The position numbers and the translations under genes are program-made. Shown piece after piece: positions 35,746 through 43,824 of a stretch of DNA of 64,000 bases. Source of the DNA: a virus. The DNA lies in the IMG/VR virus record IMGVR_UViG_3300025759_000072, positions 1-64,000 of that record, one strand, 5' to 3'. Numbering within the stretch: position 1 is the first letter of the stretch; each line of letters starts with the position of its first letter. The notes under the pieces were generated by a model. It was not told where the DNA came from and made no database searches. It was given only the letters and a program-made list of their open reading frames with translations.

Positions 35746-36522
35746 ATGGCATTTAACGTCAATCAATTTCAAGCAGAGATGACAAGAAACGGAATCGCTA
35801 AGACAAGTGATTTCGAAGTTGAGATTACAGGAGCACCAGTATCTGGTAATGTTCTTGAATCAAGTCAGTTATCTCTTGGTTCGATTCTTTCAAATCCAGT
35901 TGGTACTGTTACTGATGCTGTTGGTGATTTTCTTGGTGGTATTTTTGGTACAGGAACTGGTGGTGCAAGATCAATGTCGTTTAGAATTGATTCTGTAACT
36001 TTTCCACAACGGTCTCTTGGACGTATCGATTACAAAGATTATGGCGCACCATATAATATCGGCAGTCTTGCAAACTATGTTAATATCGATTTCTCTGTTA
36101 TTCTCAGCCCAGATTTAAGAGAACGTGAGTTCTTCATGCAATGGCAAGATCGTGTTACAGGTAATCATAGAACAGGTGGTTCGAACTTTGATATTGGTTA
36201 CTATGATCAGTATGTACTCAAACAAGGATTTACGATTTATCAGTTGAATCCAAACGGGCAAAGAACATATGCTATTCGTCTTGTTGATTGTTATCCAGAA
36301 CAGATTGCATCATTATCTGGAAACTGGAGTGCGACCGACGTACAAAAACAAAATGTCACAATGGCATATAGATACTTCACTGAAGAAAGACTTAAAACAT
36401 CATTCACCTTTGATCTTGACAATGTTGCTTCTGCTTTCAATGCTGTGAAGAATCTACCAAACCAAATAAAAGGAAGATCAAAAGACGCTCTGAACAGAGC
36501 AGGATTCCCATTGAATTTATAA
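35746..36522 (+). CDS. 54: Baseplate tail-tube initiator gp54
   Basis: 258 residues (T4: 320). Tube-fold signatures are MSFRIDSVTFPQRSLGRIDY, YGAPYNIGSLANYVNIDFSV (in two parts), FMQWQDRVTG and QIASLSGNWSATDVQKQNVT, all shared by gp54/gp19-type proteins. With gp48 it makes the platform on which the gp19 tube polymerises. The gene starts 4 bases after the previous stop. Confidence 0.82.
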   Translation: MAFNVNQFQAEMTRNGIAKTSDFEVEITGAPVSGNVLESSQLSLGSILSNPVGTVTDAVGDFLGGIFGTGTGGARSMSFRIDSVTFPQRSLGRIDYKDYGAPYNIGSLANYVNIDFSVILSPDLREREFFMQWQDRVTGNHRTGGSNFDIGYYDQYVLKQGFTIYQLNPNGQRTYAIRLVDCYPEQIASLSGNWSATDVQKQNVTMAYRYFTEERLKTSFTFDLDNVASAFNAVKNLPNQIKGRSKDALNRAGFPLNL

Positions 36523-36541
36523 TATTGACCTGGAGTAAAAT

Positions 36542-37255
36542 ATGGCTTTACCTAAATTAGTAACACCTGAGTTTGAGACTGTTATTCCTTCGACAAAAGA
36601 ACCGATTAAGTTTCGCCCGTTCTTAGTGAAAGAAGAAAAAATTTTGTATATGGCTCTTGAGGGCGGCGAAGAAAAAATTATACAAGAAGCAGTTTGTAAC
36701 ATTCTAGATTCTTGTATTCTAACATCAAATGTTGATGCTAAAAAACTTGCATCGTATGATATTGAATATTTGTTTTTACAATTAAGAAGTAAATCGGTTG
36801 GCGAGTCTGTTGAGTTAAATCTTCGTCATGGTGCGGATATTGAATGCAAACATATTACGGAAATGACTATACCTTATGGAAATATTGGTGTTACTTTTAA
36901 TGAAAAACATCAAAACAATATTAAGATAGATGACAAATATGGGATTAAATTGAGAGATCCATCTTACTTCGATATTACTAACACTATTAATGAAAATCAA
37001 GATGAGTTACAAAACATCTTTAATATCATTGTAAATTGTGTGGAATGTGTGTACGACGAAGAAAATGTATATGATGAGTTTACAAAAGAAGAGATGAATG
37101 ATTTTCTTTCAAACCTAACACAATCTCAATTTGAAAATATTAAAAATTTTTTTGATACATTACCAAAATTAGAACATGAAATTAGTTGGACATGTGAAGA
37201 ATGTGGTAAAGAAGAAAAATTAAAATTGGAAGGGTTGCAAAGTTTTTTTATGTAG
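36542..37255 (+). CDS. 26: Baseplate hub assembly protein gp26 (tail assembly chaperone, 0-frame form)
   Basis: 237 residues; matches the T4 gp26-type baseplate family by MALPKLVTPEFETVIPSTKE, IKFRPFLVKEEKILYMALE and the C-terminal CEECGKEEKLKLEGLQSFF. Cys218-x-x-Cys221 near the end could bind a metal. The 0-frame stops (TAG 37253-37255) two codons after a run of seven T. A -1 slip there gives a 297-residue product continuing into the gp51-like frame. It lies directly upstream of the tape-measure-like gene, the position of chaperones such as lambda G/GT. Confidence 0.82.
   Translation: MALPKLVTPEFETVIPSTKEPIKFRPFLVKEEKILYMALEGGEEKIIQEAVCNILDSCILTSNVDAKKLASYDIEYLFLQLRSKSVGESVELNLRHGADIECKHITEMTIPYGNIGVTFNEKHQNNIKIDDKYGIKLRDPSYFDITNTINENQDELQNIFNIIVNCVECVYDEENVYDEFTKEEMNDFLSNLTQSQFENIKNFFDTLPKLEHEISWTCEECGKEEKLKLEGLQSFFM
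37243..37249 (+). promoter_or_regulatory. Probable -1 ribosomal frameshift site T TTT TTT
   Basis: The seven T are in the X XXY YYZ phase relative to the gp26 frame (codons TTT TTT, then ATG TAG). After a -1 slip the frame reads TAT GTA GGG and stays open for 61 codons to 37434. A weak 6-bp hairpin (37265-37270 with 37279-37284) lies about 15 bases downstream. The conserved-looking sequence YVGLSHDS starts exactly at the junction, before any ATG of the second frame. Confidence 0.72.
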
Positions 37256-37302
37256 GGCTCAGTCATGATTCGTTGATTAATCATTATTATACGAATTTTG
37301 CT

Positions 37303-37434
37303 ATGATGCAACATCACAAATATTCATTGACTGAGTTAGATAACATGATTCCTTTTGAAAGAAAAATATATGTTGATTTATTATTGCAACATCTAAAAGA
37401 AGAAAAAGAAAGATTAGAGAACCAAAATGTCTAG
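37303..37434 (+). CDS. gp51-like frame, fused to gp26 by frameshift (extension begins at 37249)
   Basis: From its first ATG this frame encodes 43 residues (MMQHHKYSLTELDNMIPFER then KIYVDLLLQHLKEEKERL); read from the slip site it adds 61 residues to gp26. The pattern ...YSLTELDNMIPFER.IYV.LL..H is the one I know from short gp51-like and tail-chaperone T proteins of marine T4-like phages. No Shine-Dalgarno is visible before either ATG (37303, 37306), which favours frameshift over independent initiation. T4 gp51 is 249 residues, so identity with it is uncertain. The stop overlaps the next gene's start. Confidence 0.6.
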   Translation: MMQHHKYSLTELDNMIPFERKIYVDLLLQHLKEEKERLENQNV

Positions 37435-38980
37435 TTTCGAAGCAGTAATTGATAGGATGAAACAAGAGGGTGATTTGACTCGCAACAGCGGGACAAATTC
37501 TCTCAAACAAATTAATAGAACTCTAGAATCTATCTTAGAGACTCTTAGTAAAAATTTTAAAACTCTTCAAAATATCAAAACCGCTACTCCATCTAGAACA
37601 ACACCTAGAGATGATACCCCCATACCAGAAAGAATTAGCCCTGAGTTTAAGACTCAGAGGAGTGGTGGTGTCATTTCAGCAATGAGTTCTGCAATATCTG
37701 GGCAAACGATTGGTAGATTAGGTATTGGTAGTTCAGGTAAAGCGCAACAAAAAAGAAAAGAGATTGCCGACGCCTCTGGTTTAACAAAACTCAGAGAAAT
37801 GAGAGAAGGCGCTATTGAAAAACTATATTCGTTTTCTGATTCAAAAACAAAAAACAAAAAAGAAGATGAATCGTTAAAAGAAGAGAAAGAACAAACTTCT
37901 TTATTAAGAGAACTTGTTGGTACTTTTAAAAAACGATTTTTCAAAGAAAAACAAGAAAACTTAAAAAGAGCAGATGTAGAATCTCAACAAAGAGAATTTG
38001 ATTTTGGTGGGGAACCTACCGCAGAACCAAAAGAAAAAAGTAAAGGTATTTTTGGTACTCTTTTTAGTTTATTAGGTTCTGGTCTAAGTACAATTTTTGG
38101 ACCTATTATTGCATTATTAACAAATCCTACCGTGTTGGCTTTACTTGTTGGGATTGGTGCTTTTCTTGTCGCAGTAAAAACTTATGAAAAAGATATACTT
38201 GCCGCCAGAGATGCTTTGGTTGAATGGTCAAAACCGTTTACAGATTGGTTACAAAAGACTGGAGGAAAATTAAGAAATACTTTAGGGATTGCAATTGATA
38301 CTGTAACAGGATTAACTAAATCACAAGAAAAAATGATGCAAGAAAGTCCAGGGACTGAATCCGATTTTCAAAGTAACGCTTGGAAGGGTAAAAGTCCCTA
38401 CATGACAAAAGAAGAAAGAGAACAATATAACAAACAATTAGAAACTGGTCAAGCAAAAATAACTTCTAAAAGAACAGAAGAAATAAAACAAGGATTATCT
38501 AGAAGCGAAGTTGAGTCTGCTTTAAAAACTGAAGAAGGAAAAAGAAGTGGTTTTTGGAATTCAATTGTTGGTCCCGGTGACAGGATAGTTAGTGGACCTC
38601 TTGCTGGATTAACAATGGATCAAGCTAGAGCATTACTTGAATCGACAGAATTGAAAGATACTGCTCCTAAAAAACAAATGCGTAACAGCGCCGCTGTCGT
38701 TATGCGAGGCCCCCCGCCGGCAGCATATAAGGAGGGAGCTGCTGATCCTGATGATATTTCGGGGAGAGTTGTTCCACGTGGAATTCCAGAATCTTCGCAA
38801 CAACTCGGTCAAGGATCTGGTCAACGACCAATCATCGTTAATAATGTTTCAGCACCTACAACAGTAGATGCATCAACAAACGCTCCAACCACAGTCAATG
38901 GTGGTGGTAATGGTTACAGTGCTCCTGCAGCAAGAAGACAAATGACATTATATCCATCGATGGATGCTACAGGCGCATAA
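37427..38980 (+). CDS. Tape measure-like tail protein (gp29 position)
   Basis: 517 residues. The N-terminal ~190 residues are helical and Lys/Glu-rich, with coiled-coil character. Residues of about 205-250 are hydrophobic (GIFGTLFSLLGSGLSTIF, GPIIALLTNPTVLALLVGIG), as in the membrane-active part of tape measures. The C terminus is Ala/Pro/Thr-rich with APTTVDAS repeats. It follows the gp26/gp51 chaperone pair, as tape measures usually do, and T4 gp29 is 590 residues. Function inferred from size, features and position. Confidence 0.65.
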   Translation: MSSFEAVIDRMKQEGDLTRNSGTNSLKQINRTLESILETLSKNFKTLQNIKTATPSRTTPRDDTPIPERISPEFKTQRSGGVISAMSSAISGQTIGRLGIGSSGKAQQKRKEIADASGLTKLREMREGAIEKLYSFSDSKTKNKKEDESLKEEKEQTSLLRELVGTFKKRFFKEKQENLKRADVESQQREFDFGGEPTAEPKEKSKGIFGTLFSLLGSGLSTIFGPIIALLTNPTVLALLVGIGAFLVAVKTYEKDILAARDALVEWSKPFTDWLQKTGGKLRNTLGIAIDTVTGLTKSQEKMMQESPGTESDFQSNAWKGKSPYMTKEEREQYNKQLETGQAKITSKRTEEIKQGLSRSEVESALKTEEGKRSGFWNSIVGPGDRIVSGPLAGLTMDQARALLESTELKDTAPKKQMRNSAAVVMRGPPPAAYKEGAADPDDISGRVVPRGIPESSQQLGQGSGQRPIIVNNVSAPTTVDASTNAPTTVNGGGNGYSAPAARRQMTLYPSMDATGA

Positions 38981-39008
38981 AAAAGAGGGGACCCAGCGGA
39001 TCCCCTCT
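38978..39008 (-). terminator. Rho-independent terminator of the gp32 transcript
   Basis: 8-bp stem AGAGGGGA/TCCCCTCT (38984-38991 with 39001-39008), a 9-base loop, followed on the minus strand by six T. On the plus strand no T-run follows, so it mainly stops leftward transcription before the convergent tape-measure gene. Confidence 0.88.
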
Positions 39009-39033
39009 CCAAAACGCATTGCGCTATTTTGTA

Positions 39034-39933
39034 TTAGTCTTCTTCTGCTAGCTGTTTGAAGAAGTCTAAGCTATCATCAGATGACTCTTCGCTCAAAGGT
39101 TGATCCTCTTCTTGAACCTTCGCGGATTGAACTTGACGAGGCTCCTCAAAAACTTCCTCGTCAACTTCGTCAGCAGTTGAGGATACTGCTGTGGCTCCAA
39201 GAACCCGATTTAGTCTTGCCTGTAGTTCGGCATAGGTCTTGAAGTTTTTACGATCTAGAAACTCTTGTAGGGAGTATTGTGAGTTCCAGACCTTTTCCAG
39301 CTCATCATCTTCTTCTGATAGAGCTGAAACTTTATCAAACTCTGACTTGTCGTAATTACGATAACCTTCGACATTACGAATCTTCAGTTTGAGATTAGCG
39401 CCTTCCCAAAGATCAAAAGGATTGGTTGGATCTTCATCTTCGAACTCAGGGTTCATTTGGTCGTTGATCTTATCCCAAATCTTCTTACCATACTTGTAAA
39501 GGAATACCTTACCCTCGTTTTCAGGATGAGCAGGATCTTTTACAATATAGATGTTTGAGATATAAGACAGACGACGCTTCTGCTTGCGAGCCTGTTCTTT
39601 ACCAGCTTCGTCACCACGATTCCAAAGAGTGGAGTTATACTCGCCAAGAGGATCTTTCTCATTGAGAGTCGTAAGCGAGTTCTCAATGTACCAGCCACCT
39701 GGACCTTGGAAACCATGAGAGAACAAACGCACCCAAGGAAGGTCTTCGCCTTTTGGTGCAGGAAGGAAACGAATCACAGCATAACCATTACCTGCCTTAT
39801 CGACTTCTGGTTGCCAGAAACGAGTATCAGCACCGCCTTGTTGAGAACTACTTTGAAGTTTGTTTGTCTCTGAAATGATCTTGTCGTAAACAGATTTGCG
39901 TGAACGCTTGAGGTCTTTAAAAGATGTAGTCAT
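39034..39933 (-). CDS. 32: Single-stranded DNA-binding protein gp32
   Basis: 299 residues (T4: 301). The basic LAST-like N terminus (FKDLKRSRKSVYDKI) for cooperative binding, the core RFWQPEVDKAGNGYAVIRFL, then PWVRLFSHGFQGPGGWYIEN, and the acidic tail (DDSLDFFKQLAEED) match gp32. The T4 zinc-binding cysteines are missing: the position after WYIEN has no Cys cluster, so this protein seems to lack the zinc. It coats replication and recombination intermediates and works with gp59, encoded next. Overlapping early and late promoter elements lie at 40003-40033. Confidence 0.93.
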   Translation of the reverse strand: MTTSFKDLKRSRKSVYDKIISETNKLQSSSQQGGADTRFWQPEVDKAGNGYAVIRFLPAPKGEDLPWVRLFSHGFQGPGGWYIENSLTTLNEKDPLGEYNSTLWNRGDEAGKEQARKQKRRLSYISNIYIVKDPAHPENEGKVFLYKYGKKIWDKINDQMNPEFEDEDPTNPFDLWEGANLKLKIRNVEGYRNYDKSEFDKVSALSEEDDELEKVWNSQYSLQEFLDRKNFKTYAELQARLNRVLGATAVSSTADEVDEEVFEEPRQVQSAKVQEEDQPLSEESSDDSLDFFKQLAEED

Positions 39934-40002
39934 ATGTATTTCTCCGTATTTCGATGTATGTTTGTATATTTACTTGTCCACAATATTCATCATATAATAT
40001 TC

Positions 40003-40033
40003 TATTTATACTATATTTTCTCACCATTGTCAA
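40003..40033 (-). promoter_or_regulatory. Combined early and late promoter for gp32
   Basis: TTGACA (40028-40033) and TATAAA (40005-40010) are separated by 17 bases, a strong sigma70-type promoter. The -10 hexamer is also the start of the late octamer TATAAATA (40003-40010). The element sits at the 3' end of the gp59 gene, 70-100 bases before the gp32 ATG. This fits a protein needed throughout infection. Confidence 0.75.
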
Positions 40034-40637
40034 TAACTTTTTTCAAGATTTTTCGATATTCAAATTTATCATAGTGTAAAAACTGTCGGTATTTCTGTAT
40101 CTGTTTCTTCTTTTCCTCCCATACTATATCATCAAGTTTCGCATTCCAGTATCGAGTGAAGTGAAGGATATCGTCGAGGATAATCATCGTTTCAATACAT
40201 ATTTTCTTTTGAAGAAAAAGTTTTAACAATTGTGGATGATTATTGTCCTCGACGATTAATAGATCATTTAATGATTTATCATGAAGACGACTAAAGTCGA
40301 CCAAACAATCAACATCACTCCTAAACATATACGAAAGACTCTCTTGTCTTTTTTTGTAGGATACATAATTGTCCTCGCTTTCTTTTGAAATAAGATTGCC
40401 AATCCAATTATCACTCACTAAAAAGTTACTTACGAAAAATTCTACAAGTTCATTCTTATCATATTTCTTTTGTAACTTGCGAAAGAAAAACTTATCATTC
40501 CTCTTGAGAAAAGATTCGACATTCGCACGAATCTTTCCATTATATTTAAAGTAATCATAATCACTGGTAAAATGCTGCTTCAACGCAAGATACGTTTTGT
40601 AAGCATCAAAACCTTCATTCAAATCATATGCCATCAT
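40011..40637 (-). CDS. 59: gp59-like loader of the replicative helicase
   Basis: 208 residues (T4: 217). The start DAYKTYLALKQHFTSDYDYF then KYNGKIRAN, FLKRNDKFFFRKLQKKYDK, ELVEFFVSNFLVSDNWIGNL and the later FLQKKICIETMIILDDIL align in order with T4 gp59. gp59 loads the gp41 helicase on gp32-coated forks; its gene is next to gp32 as in T4. The ATG overlaps the gp33 stop (ATGATGG). The promoter for gp32 lies in its last codons. Confidence 0.85.
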   Translation of the reverse strand: MMAYDLNEGFDAYKTYLALKQHFTSDYDYFKYNGKIRANVESFLKRNDKFFFRKLQKKYDKNELVEFFVSNFLVSDNWIGNLISKESEDNYVSYKKRQESLSYMFRSDVDCLVDFSRLHDKSLNDLLIVEDNNHPQLLKLFLQKKICIETMIILDDILHFTRYWNAKLDDIVWEEKKKQIQKYRQFLHYDKFEYRKILKKVIDNGEKI

Positions 40638-40849
40638 ACTGGTAACTTATTAATCTTTTCTTTCATTAAATTTAGATCACTTGCTTCTGAAGCAATCGTT
40701 TCTTTTATTTTTTGATTTAAAAGTTTAGCAGCAGTTTCGATTTCCATACCTGTCTTATCACAGTAATGAACGATTGCGTCCATATATGGAATATCCAACT
40801 GATAAACCATTTCTTCAATTTCCATTGAAAAATTTTGTCTACTTAACAT
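40634..40849 (-). CDS. 33: Late transcription coactivator gp33
   Basis: 71 residues from ATG 40849. SMEIEEMVYQLDIPYMDAIV then HYCDKTGMEIETAAKLLNQ, EASDLNLMKEK matches the short gp33 of marine T4-like phages (T4: 112). gp33 binds the RNA polymerase flap and links it to the sliding clamp at TATAAATA promoters, many of which are present here. The ATG overlaps the stop of the upstream hydrolase as TAATG and has GGAG behind it; an earlier in-frame ATG (40861) is less likely. Confidence 0.82.
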   Translation of the reverse strand: MLSRQNFSMEIEEMVYQLDIPYMDAIVHYCDKTGMEIETAAKLLNQKIKETIASEASDLNLMKEKINKLPV

Positions 40850-41346
40850 TATTTCTCCCATCTGTAAAATATATGATCTTCAATTTTTGCTGTGCGTGTT
40901 TTAGTTTTAGCCCATGCTGGTGTTACATAGTAAGCATGATAGTGAGTAGCACCATTTGTGATATCAATCGACCACTCCGCAATCAGAACAATAGCAAGTC
41001 TGTATATCTCTCTATAGGTTTCGATATCTCTTATAGTATCTGACTTACCATCACAGTACCAAGAAAACTGACAAAGGTTTCTAACCGGAATCATCTTCGT
41101 TTTGTCTTTCCAAGATTTCTTATGTGGACCCTGCATAACAACTTCACAGATGTTATTTGGAAATCTTGAATCATTAACACGATTCAATGTAACTTGCCCG
41201 ACAGCGACTTGACCCACCACTGGCTGATTTCGAGCCTCATGATAGATATTCAATGCCAGACAAGTTACATTGTCATTATCATCGTATGCTGCAGCGGTTT
41301 GAGAAAAACACAAAGCAACAAATATAGTTACTATCAACCTTTTCAT
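40849..41346 (-). CDS. SleB-type cell wall hydrolase (lysis)
   Basis: 165 residues from ATG 41346: a signal peptide (MKRLIVTIFVALCFSQTAAA) and then a Hydrolase_2/SleB domain with CLALNIYHEARNQPVVGQVA, Glu37 being the likely catalytic residue, plus the RFPNNICEVV, FSWYCDGKSD and GATHYHA motifs. It cleaves peptidoglycan from the periplasm, so it is the probable endolysin or a tail-release enzyme. The promoter at 41353-41381 would start transcription about at the ATG, so early transcripts may be leaderless. The adjacent one-TM gene may aid lysis. Confidence 0.85.
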   Translation of the reverse strand: MKRLIVTIFVALCFSQTAAAYDDNDNVTCLALNIYHEARNQPVVGQVAVGQVTLNRVNDSRFPNNICEVVMQGPHKKSWKDKTKMIPVRNLCQFSWYCDGKSDTIRDIETYREIYRLAIVLIAEWSIDITNGATHYHAYYVTPAWAKTKTRTAKIEDHIFYRWEK

Positions 41347-41352
41347 AAGTTG

Positions 41353-41381
41353 ATTATAAACTGAATAATACAAAATGTCAA
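41353..41381 (-). promoter_or_regulatory. Perfect sigma70-type promoter TTGACA-17-TATAAT
   Basis: TTGACA (41376-41381) and TATAAT (41353-41358), exact consensus with 17-base spacing. The -35 begins at the stop codon of the upstream small gene. The predicted +1 is near 41346, the A of the hydrolase ATG. Confidence 0.78.
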
Positions 41382-41531
41382 CTATTTTTTATTAACTATT
41401 TCGAAAAGGGTTTTCACCTTTTCTTGAAGCACTTCAATTGATGTATGCATTTTTGCTAAAACAATGACTAATGTTACAAATCCCACGGCAATCGGCCATA
41501 ACGAAGAGATTACTGTTACAATCTCTTCCAT
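41382..41531 (-). CDS. One-TM protein beside the hydrolase (holin-like or accessory)
   Basis: 49 residues: acidic start MEEIV, a hydrophobic helix (SSLWPIAVGFVTLVIVLAKM, residues about 9-28) and a charged amphipathic tail (EVLQEKVKTLFEIVNKK). Similar tiny proteins occur in marine phages. Position in front of the wall hydrolase suggests a lysis role, but no holin family is clearly matched. The ATG is at 41531; longer in-frame readings overlap the divergent FecR gene and are unlikely. Confidence 0.6.
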   Translation of the reverse strand: MEEIVTVISSLWPIAVGFVTLVIVLAKMHTSIEVLQEKVKTLFEIVNKK

Positions 41532-41537
41532 TGTTTT

Positions 41538-41577
41538 ATTATACCTCTTATTGTGAATAGAAGTCAATATATTTATA
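41538..41577 (-). promoter_or_regulatory. Leftward late (TATAAATA) and early-type promoter for the lysis genes
   Basis: TATAAATA at 41570-41577 and, nested with it, TTGACT (41562-41567) with TATAAT (41538-41543) at 18 bases. Late transcripts would carry the AAGAGG motif upstream of the 49-residue gene. Confidence 0.6.
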
Positions 41578-41579
41578 AT
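41551..41579 (+). promoter_or_regulatory. Possible rightward promoter for the FecR-domain gene
   Basis: TTGTGA (41551-41556), 17 bases, TATAAT (41574-41579) on the plus strand, overlapping the leftward promoters. AAAGGA precedes the ATG at 41602. The -35 is only a partial match. Confidence 0.4.
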
Positions 41580-41601
41580 AAATATACAGAAAGGATAAAA
41601 A

Positions 41602-43797
41602 ATGGCTATTGGCACGATAACGACTCTTGAAGGATCCGCAAAGGTTGAGAAACCAAATGGCGATATTGTCGAGTTATCCGAAGGCGACACAGTTGATTCG
41701 AATGATATAATCATTACAGATGAAAATTCCGGAACAACAATCGAGTTTGTAGATAAATCTACTCTTGTTGTAACTGAAAATGGTAAAATCACATTAGACG
41801 AAATGGTATATGATCCTTCCACTCAGGAAGGAAATTTTGCCATTGATTTAGTGTCTGGTATTTTTGTATACATCAGTGGCGATATTGCTAAAACTGATCC
41901 AAACGCCATGACACTGAATACACCTGTTGCGACGATTGGTATTCGTGGAACGCAACTTGGTGTAAAAATCTTCGAAGGTGAAACAACATTTACACTAATG
42001 GCAGAAGCAGATGGAACAGTTGGTGAACTTATCATTACAGATTTGTTTGGTAATGTGATTGTATTGAATCAAGAAGGTCAAACGGTAAAAGCAACTGCTG
42101 AGGGCGGTCTTGGAGAAATTACAACATTATCTTTTGAAGAGATTGGTGAAATTTTTGATTTACCGTTAGAACATCTTGCAAGATCAGGTTCTTATAATGG
42201 TAATCCGTATGACAATTCATCAGAAAGTAAACAAGATGATGGTAGCGACTTAGCAGATTTTAACACTGAAGCTGGTGGTGATTCTGTTGAAGGTGGAGAT
42301 GTTTTCAGTGAAAACTTTACACAAATTGGATTAGACTCAAATCCAACCGTTGGGATTATTCCACCAACACCATTTTATCAAAACGAAGTTCCAACTTATG
42401 ATAGTAGAACACAGACTGTATCAGTGGATAGAGACAATCGAAGAGATGATCAATCTGTTGTTAATATTGAAACGCCTATTGAGGTTGTAATTCAAACGCC
42501 AGTAAAATTTGAGAAAACAATTGTCTCAACAACAACAACATTTGAGACAACAACCAATACATCACGTGGTGAAGAAACTCTGTTATCAACAATTTATGAA
42601 GATGATGTATCAAGAGAAAATGATTTAGAGAACAATCGTGAAGTAATTACTACTGACCGTCAATACACAGATACGTATAACACATTAGTAACTACAACGA
42701 CATCAATCACACCTGTTTATCTGATTACATACTCAGATGGCACAACTGAAATTGAAGATGGTGAAACCACAATCAATAAACAAGAAACAACTGAAACAAG
42801 AACTGATACAAGAACCGAGCAGATAGTACAATACGAATCGGTTCAAGTTACAACTAACTATGAAACACAGATAACAACCAGTATCATTTCAACAAATACA
42901 AACACGAGTTATATCGACGATACACAAAAAGAAAATGATTTAGAGAATAACATTACGAATGTAGAGGTTACTCGAAACTACACAGATACGATGATAGAAA
43001 CCGTTTCTGAAAAAACTATCACAACACCAGTTTACACCATTTCATATTCAGATGGTACAACTGAAATCGAGTATGGCGAACCTACGATTGAAGAAAATAT
43101 CTACGATAAAGAGCCAGAAGAAACCACACGTTCAGAGATTATCTATACAGGGACAGAAGAACCTAACATCATTACCACATATAATACAGTCACGGAAACA
43201 AATATACTAGACCCTGTGCTTGTTGATAGCGAAGTTAGTTCAGAATTTGATACGAAAAAAGATGGTAGGAATAAACAAGATATAACAACAGAAACGATTA
43301 CGACAGTAGAAACATATAATACAGAAACAGTAACAACCACTACAGAGACACCAGTCTATACGATTGTATATTTCGATGGTACCACAGAAACAGAATTCGG
43401 TGAATCAAATAGTACATCTTCATCGGAGTTTGAAACGAATACTGAAACAACATATTCTACTGGCAGTGTTACATACGAAGATTGGACCATTGGTACTGGT
43501 GCTAATAACGGTTTTGGTAATGGTGACCAAGATGCTCCTGGAAACAGCGGCGACAATAACAATGCAGAGAACAGTACAATGAGTTTATCTGGATTTGGAA
43601 TAGAAGAAGATGAAAGTATCGATCTTTCAAATATCTTAGGTCCAGAACCAGATCCTGTAATCGAAGAGACAAAATCAAATAAAGGTAAGGGTAAAGGTAA
43701 AGTAGAAGAAAATGTAGGAGAAAGTTTAATTTTCTCCGGAGAAAGTTATACCACAACCATATCCGATGATGTTATAACATCATTAGAATACACATAA
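41602..43797 (+). CDS. FecR-domain, Thr-rich repeat protein (adhesin-like)
   Basis: 731 residues, no signal peptide. The first ~190 residues follow the FecR pattern seen at the N terminus of large secreted adhesins: GTITTLEGSAKVEKPNGDIV, LSEGDTVDSNDIIIT, GIFVYISGDIAKTDP, NTPVATIGIRGTQLGV. Three ~107-residue Thr/Glu-rich repeats follow, each ending in Y(S/F)DGTTE(I/T)E (near residues 376, 482 and 590), and an acidic tail. It is the only long plus-strand gene in this part, between lysis and tmRNA genes, with AAAGGA before the ATG. It may be a virion surface or host-interaction protein; no RTX calcium repeats are seen. Confidence 0.7.
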   Translation: MAIGTITTLEGSAKVEKPNGDIVELSEGDTVDSNDIIITDENSGTTIEFVDKSTLVVTENGKITLDEMVYDPSTQEGNFAIDLVSGIFVYISGDIAKTDPNAMTLNTPVATIGIRGTQLGVKIFEGETTFTLMAEADGTVGELIITDLFGNVIVLNQEGQTVKATAEGGLGEITTLSFEEIGEIFDLPLEHLARSGSYNGNPYDNSSESKQDDGSDLADFNTEAGGDSVEGGDVFSENFTQIGLDSNPTVGIIPPTPFYQNEVPTYDSRTQTVSVDRDNRRDDQSVVNIETPIEVVIQTPVKFEKTIVSTTTTFETTTNTSRGEETLLSTIYEDDVSRENDLENNREVITTDRQYTDTYNTLVTTTTSITPVYLITYSDGTTEIEDGETTINKQETTETRTDTRTEQIVQYESVQVTTNYETQITTSIISTNTNTSYIDDTQKENDLENNITNVEVTRNYTDTMIETVSEKTITTPVYTISYSDGTTEIEYGEPTIEENIYDKEPEETTRSEIIYTGTEEPNIITTYNTVTETNILDPVLVDSEVSSEFDTKKDGRNKQDITTETITTVETYNTETVTTTTETPVYTIVYFDGTTETEFGESNSTSSSEFETNTETTYSTGSVTYEDWTIGTGANNGFGNGDQDAPGNSGDNNNAENSTMSLSGFGIEEDESIDLSNILGPEPDPVIEETKSNKGKGKGKVEENVGESLIFSGESYTTTISDDVITSLEYT

Positions 43798-43824
43798 AAA
43801 ATGAGGGGCTAACCGTGACCCCTC
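43795..43824 (-). terminator. Terminator between convergent genes
   Basis: Stem GAGGGG/CCCCTC (43803-43808 with 43819-43824), 10-base loop. On the minus strand ATTTTTT follows, so it stops leftward transcription from the small genes. It lies right after the FecR gene stop and may also slow rightward transcription. Confidence 0.8.

Noticed and set aside
41382-41822. Long minus-strand reading of the 49-residue TM gene
   Set aside because: The upstream part is antisense to the FecR-domain gene and has no ribosome site; the ATG at 41531 fits the promoter layout.
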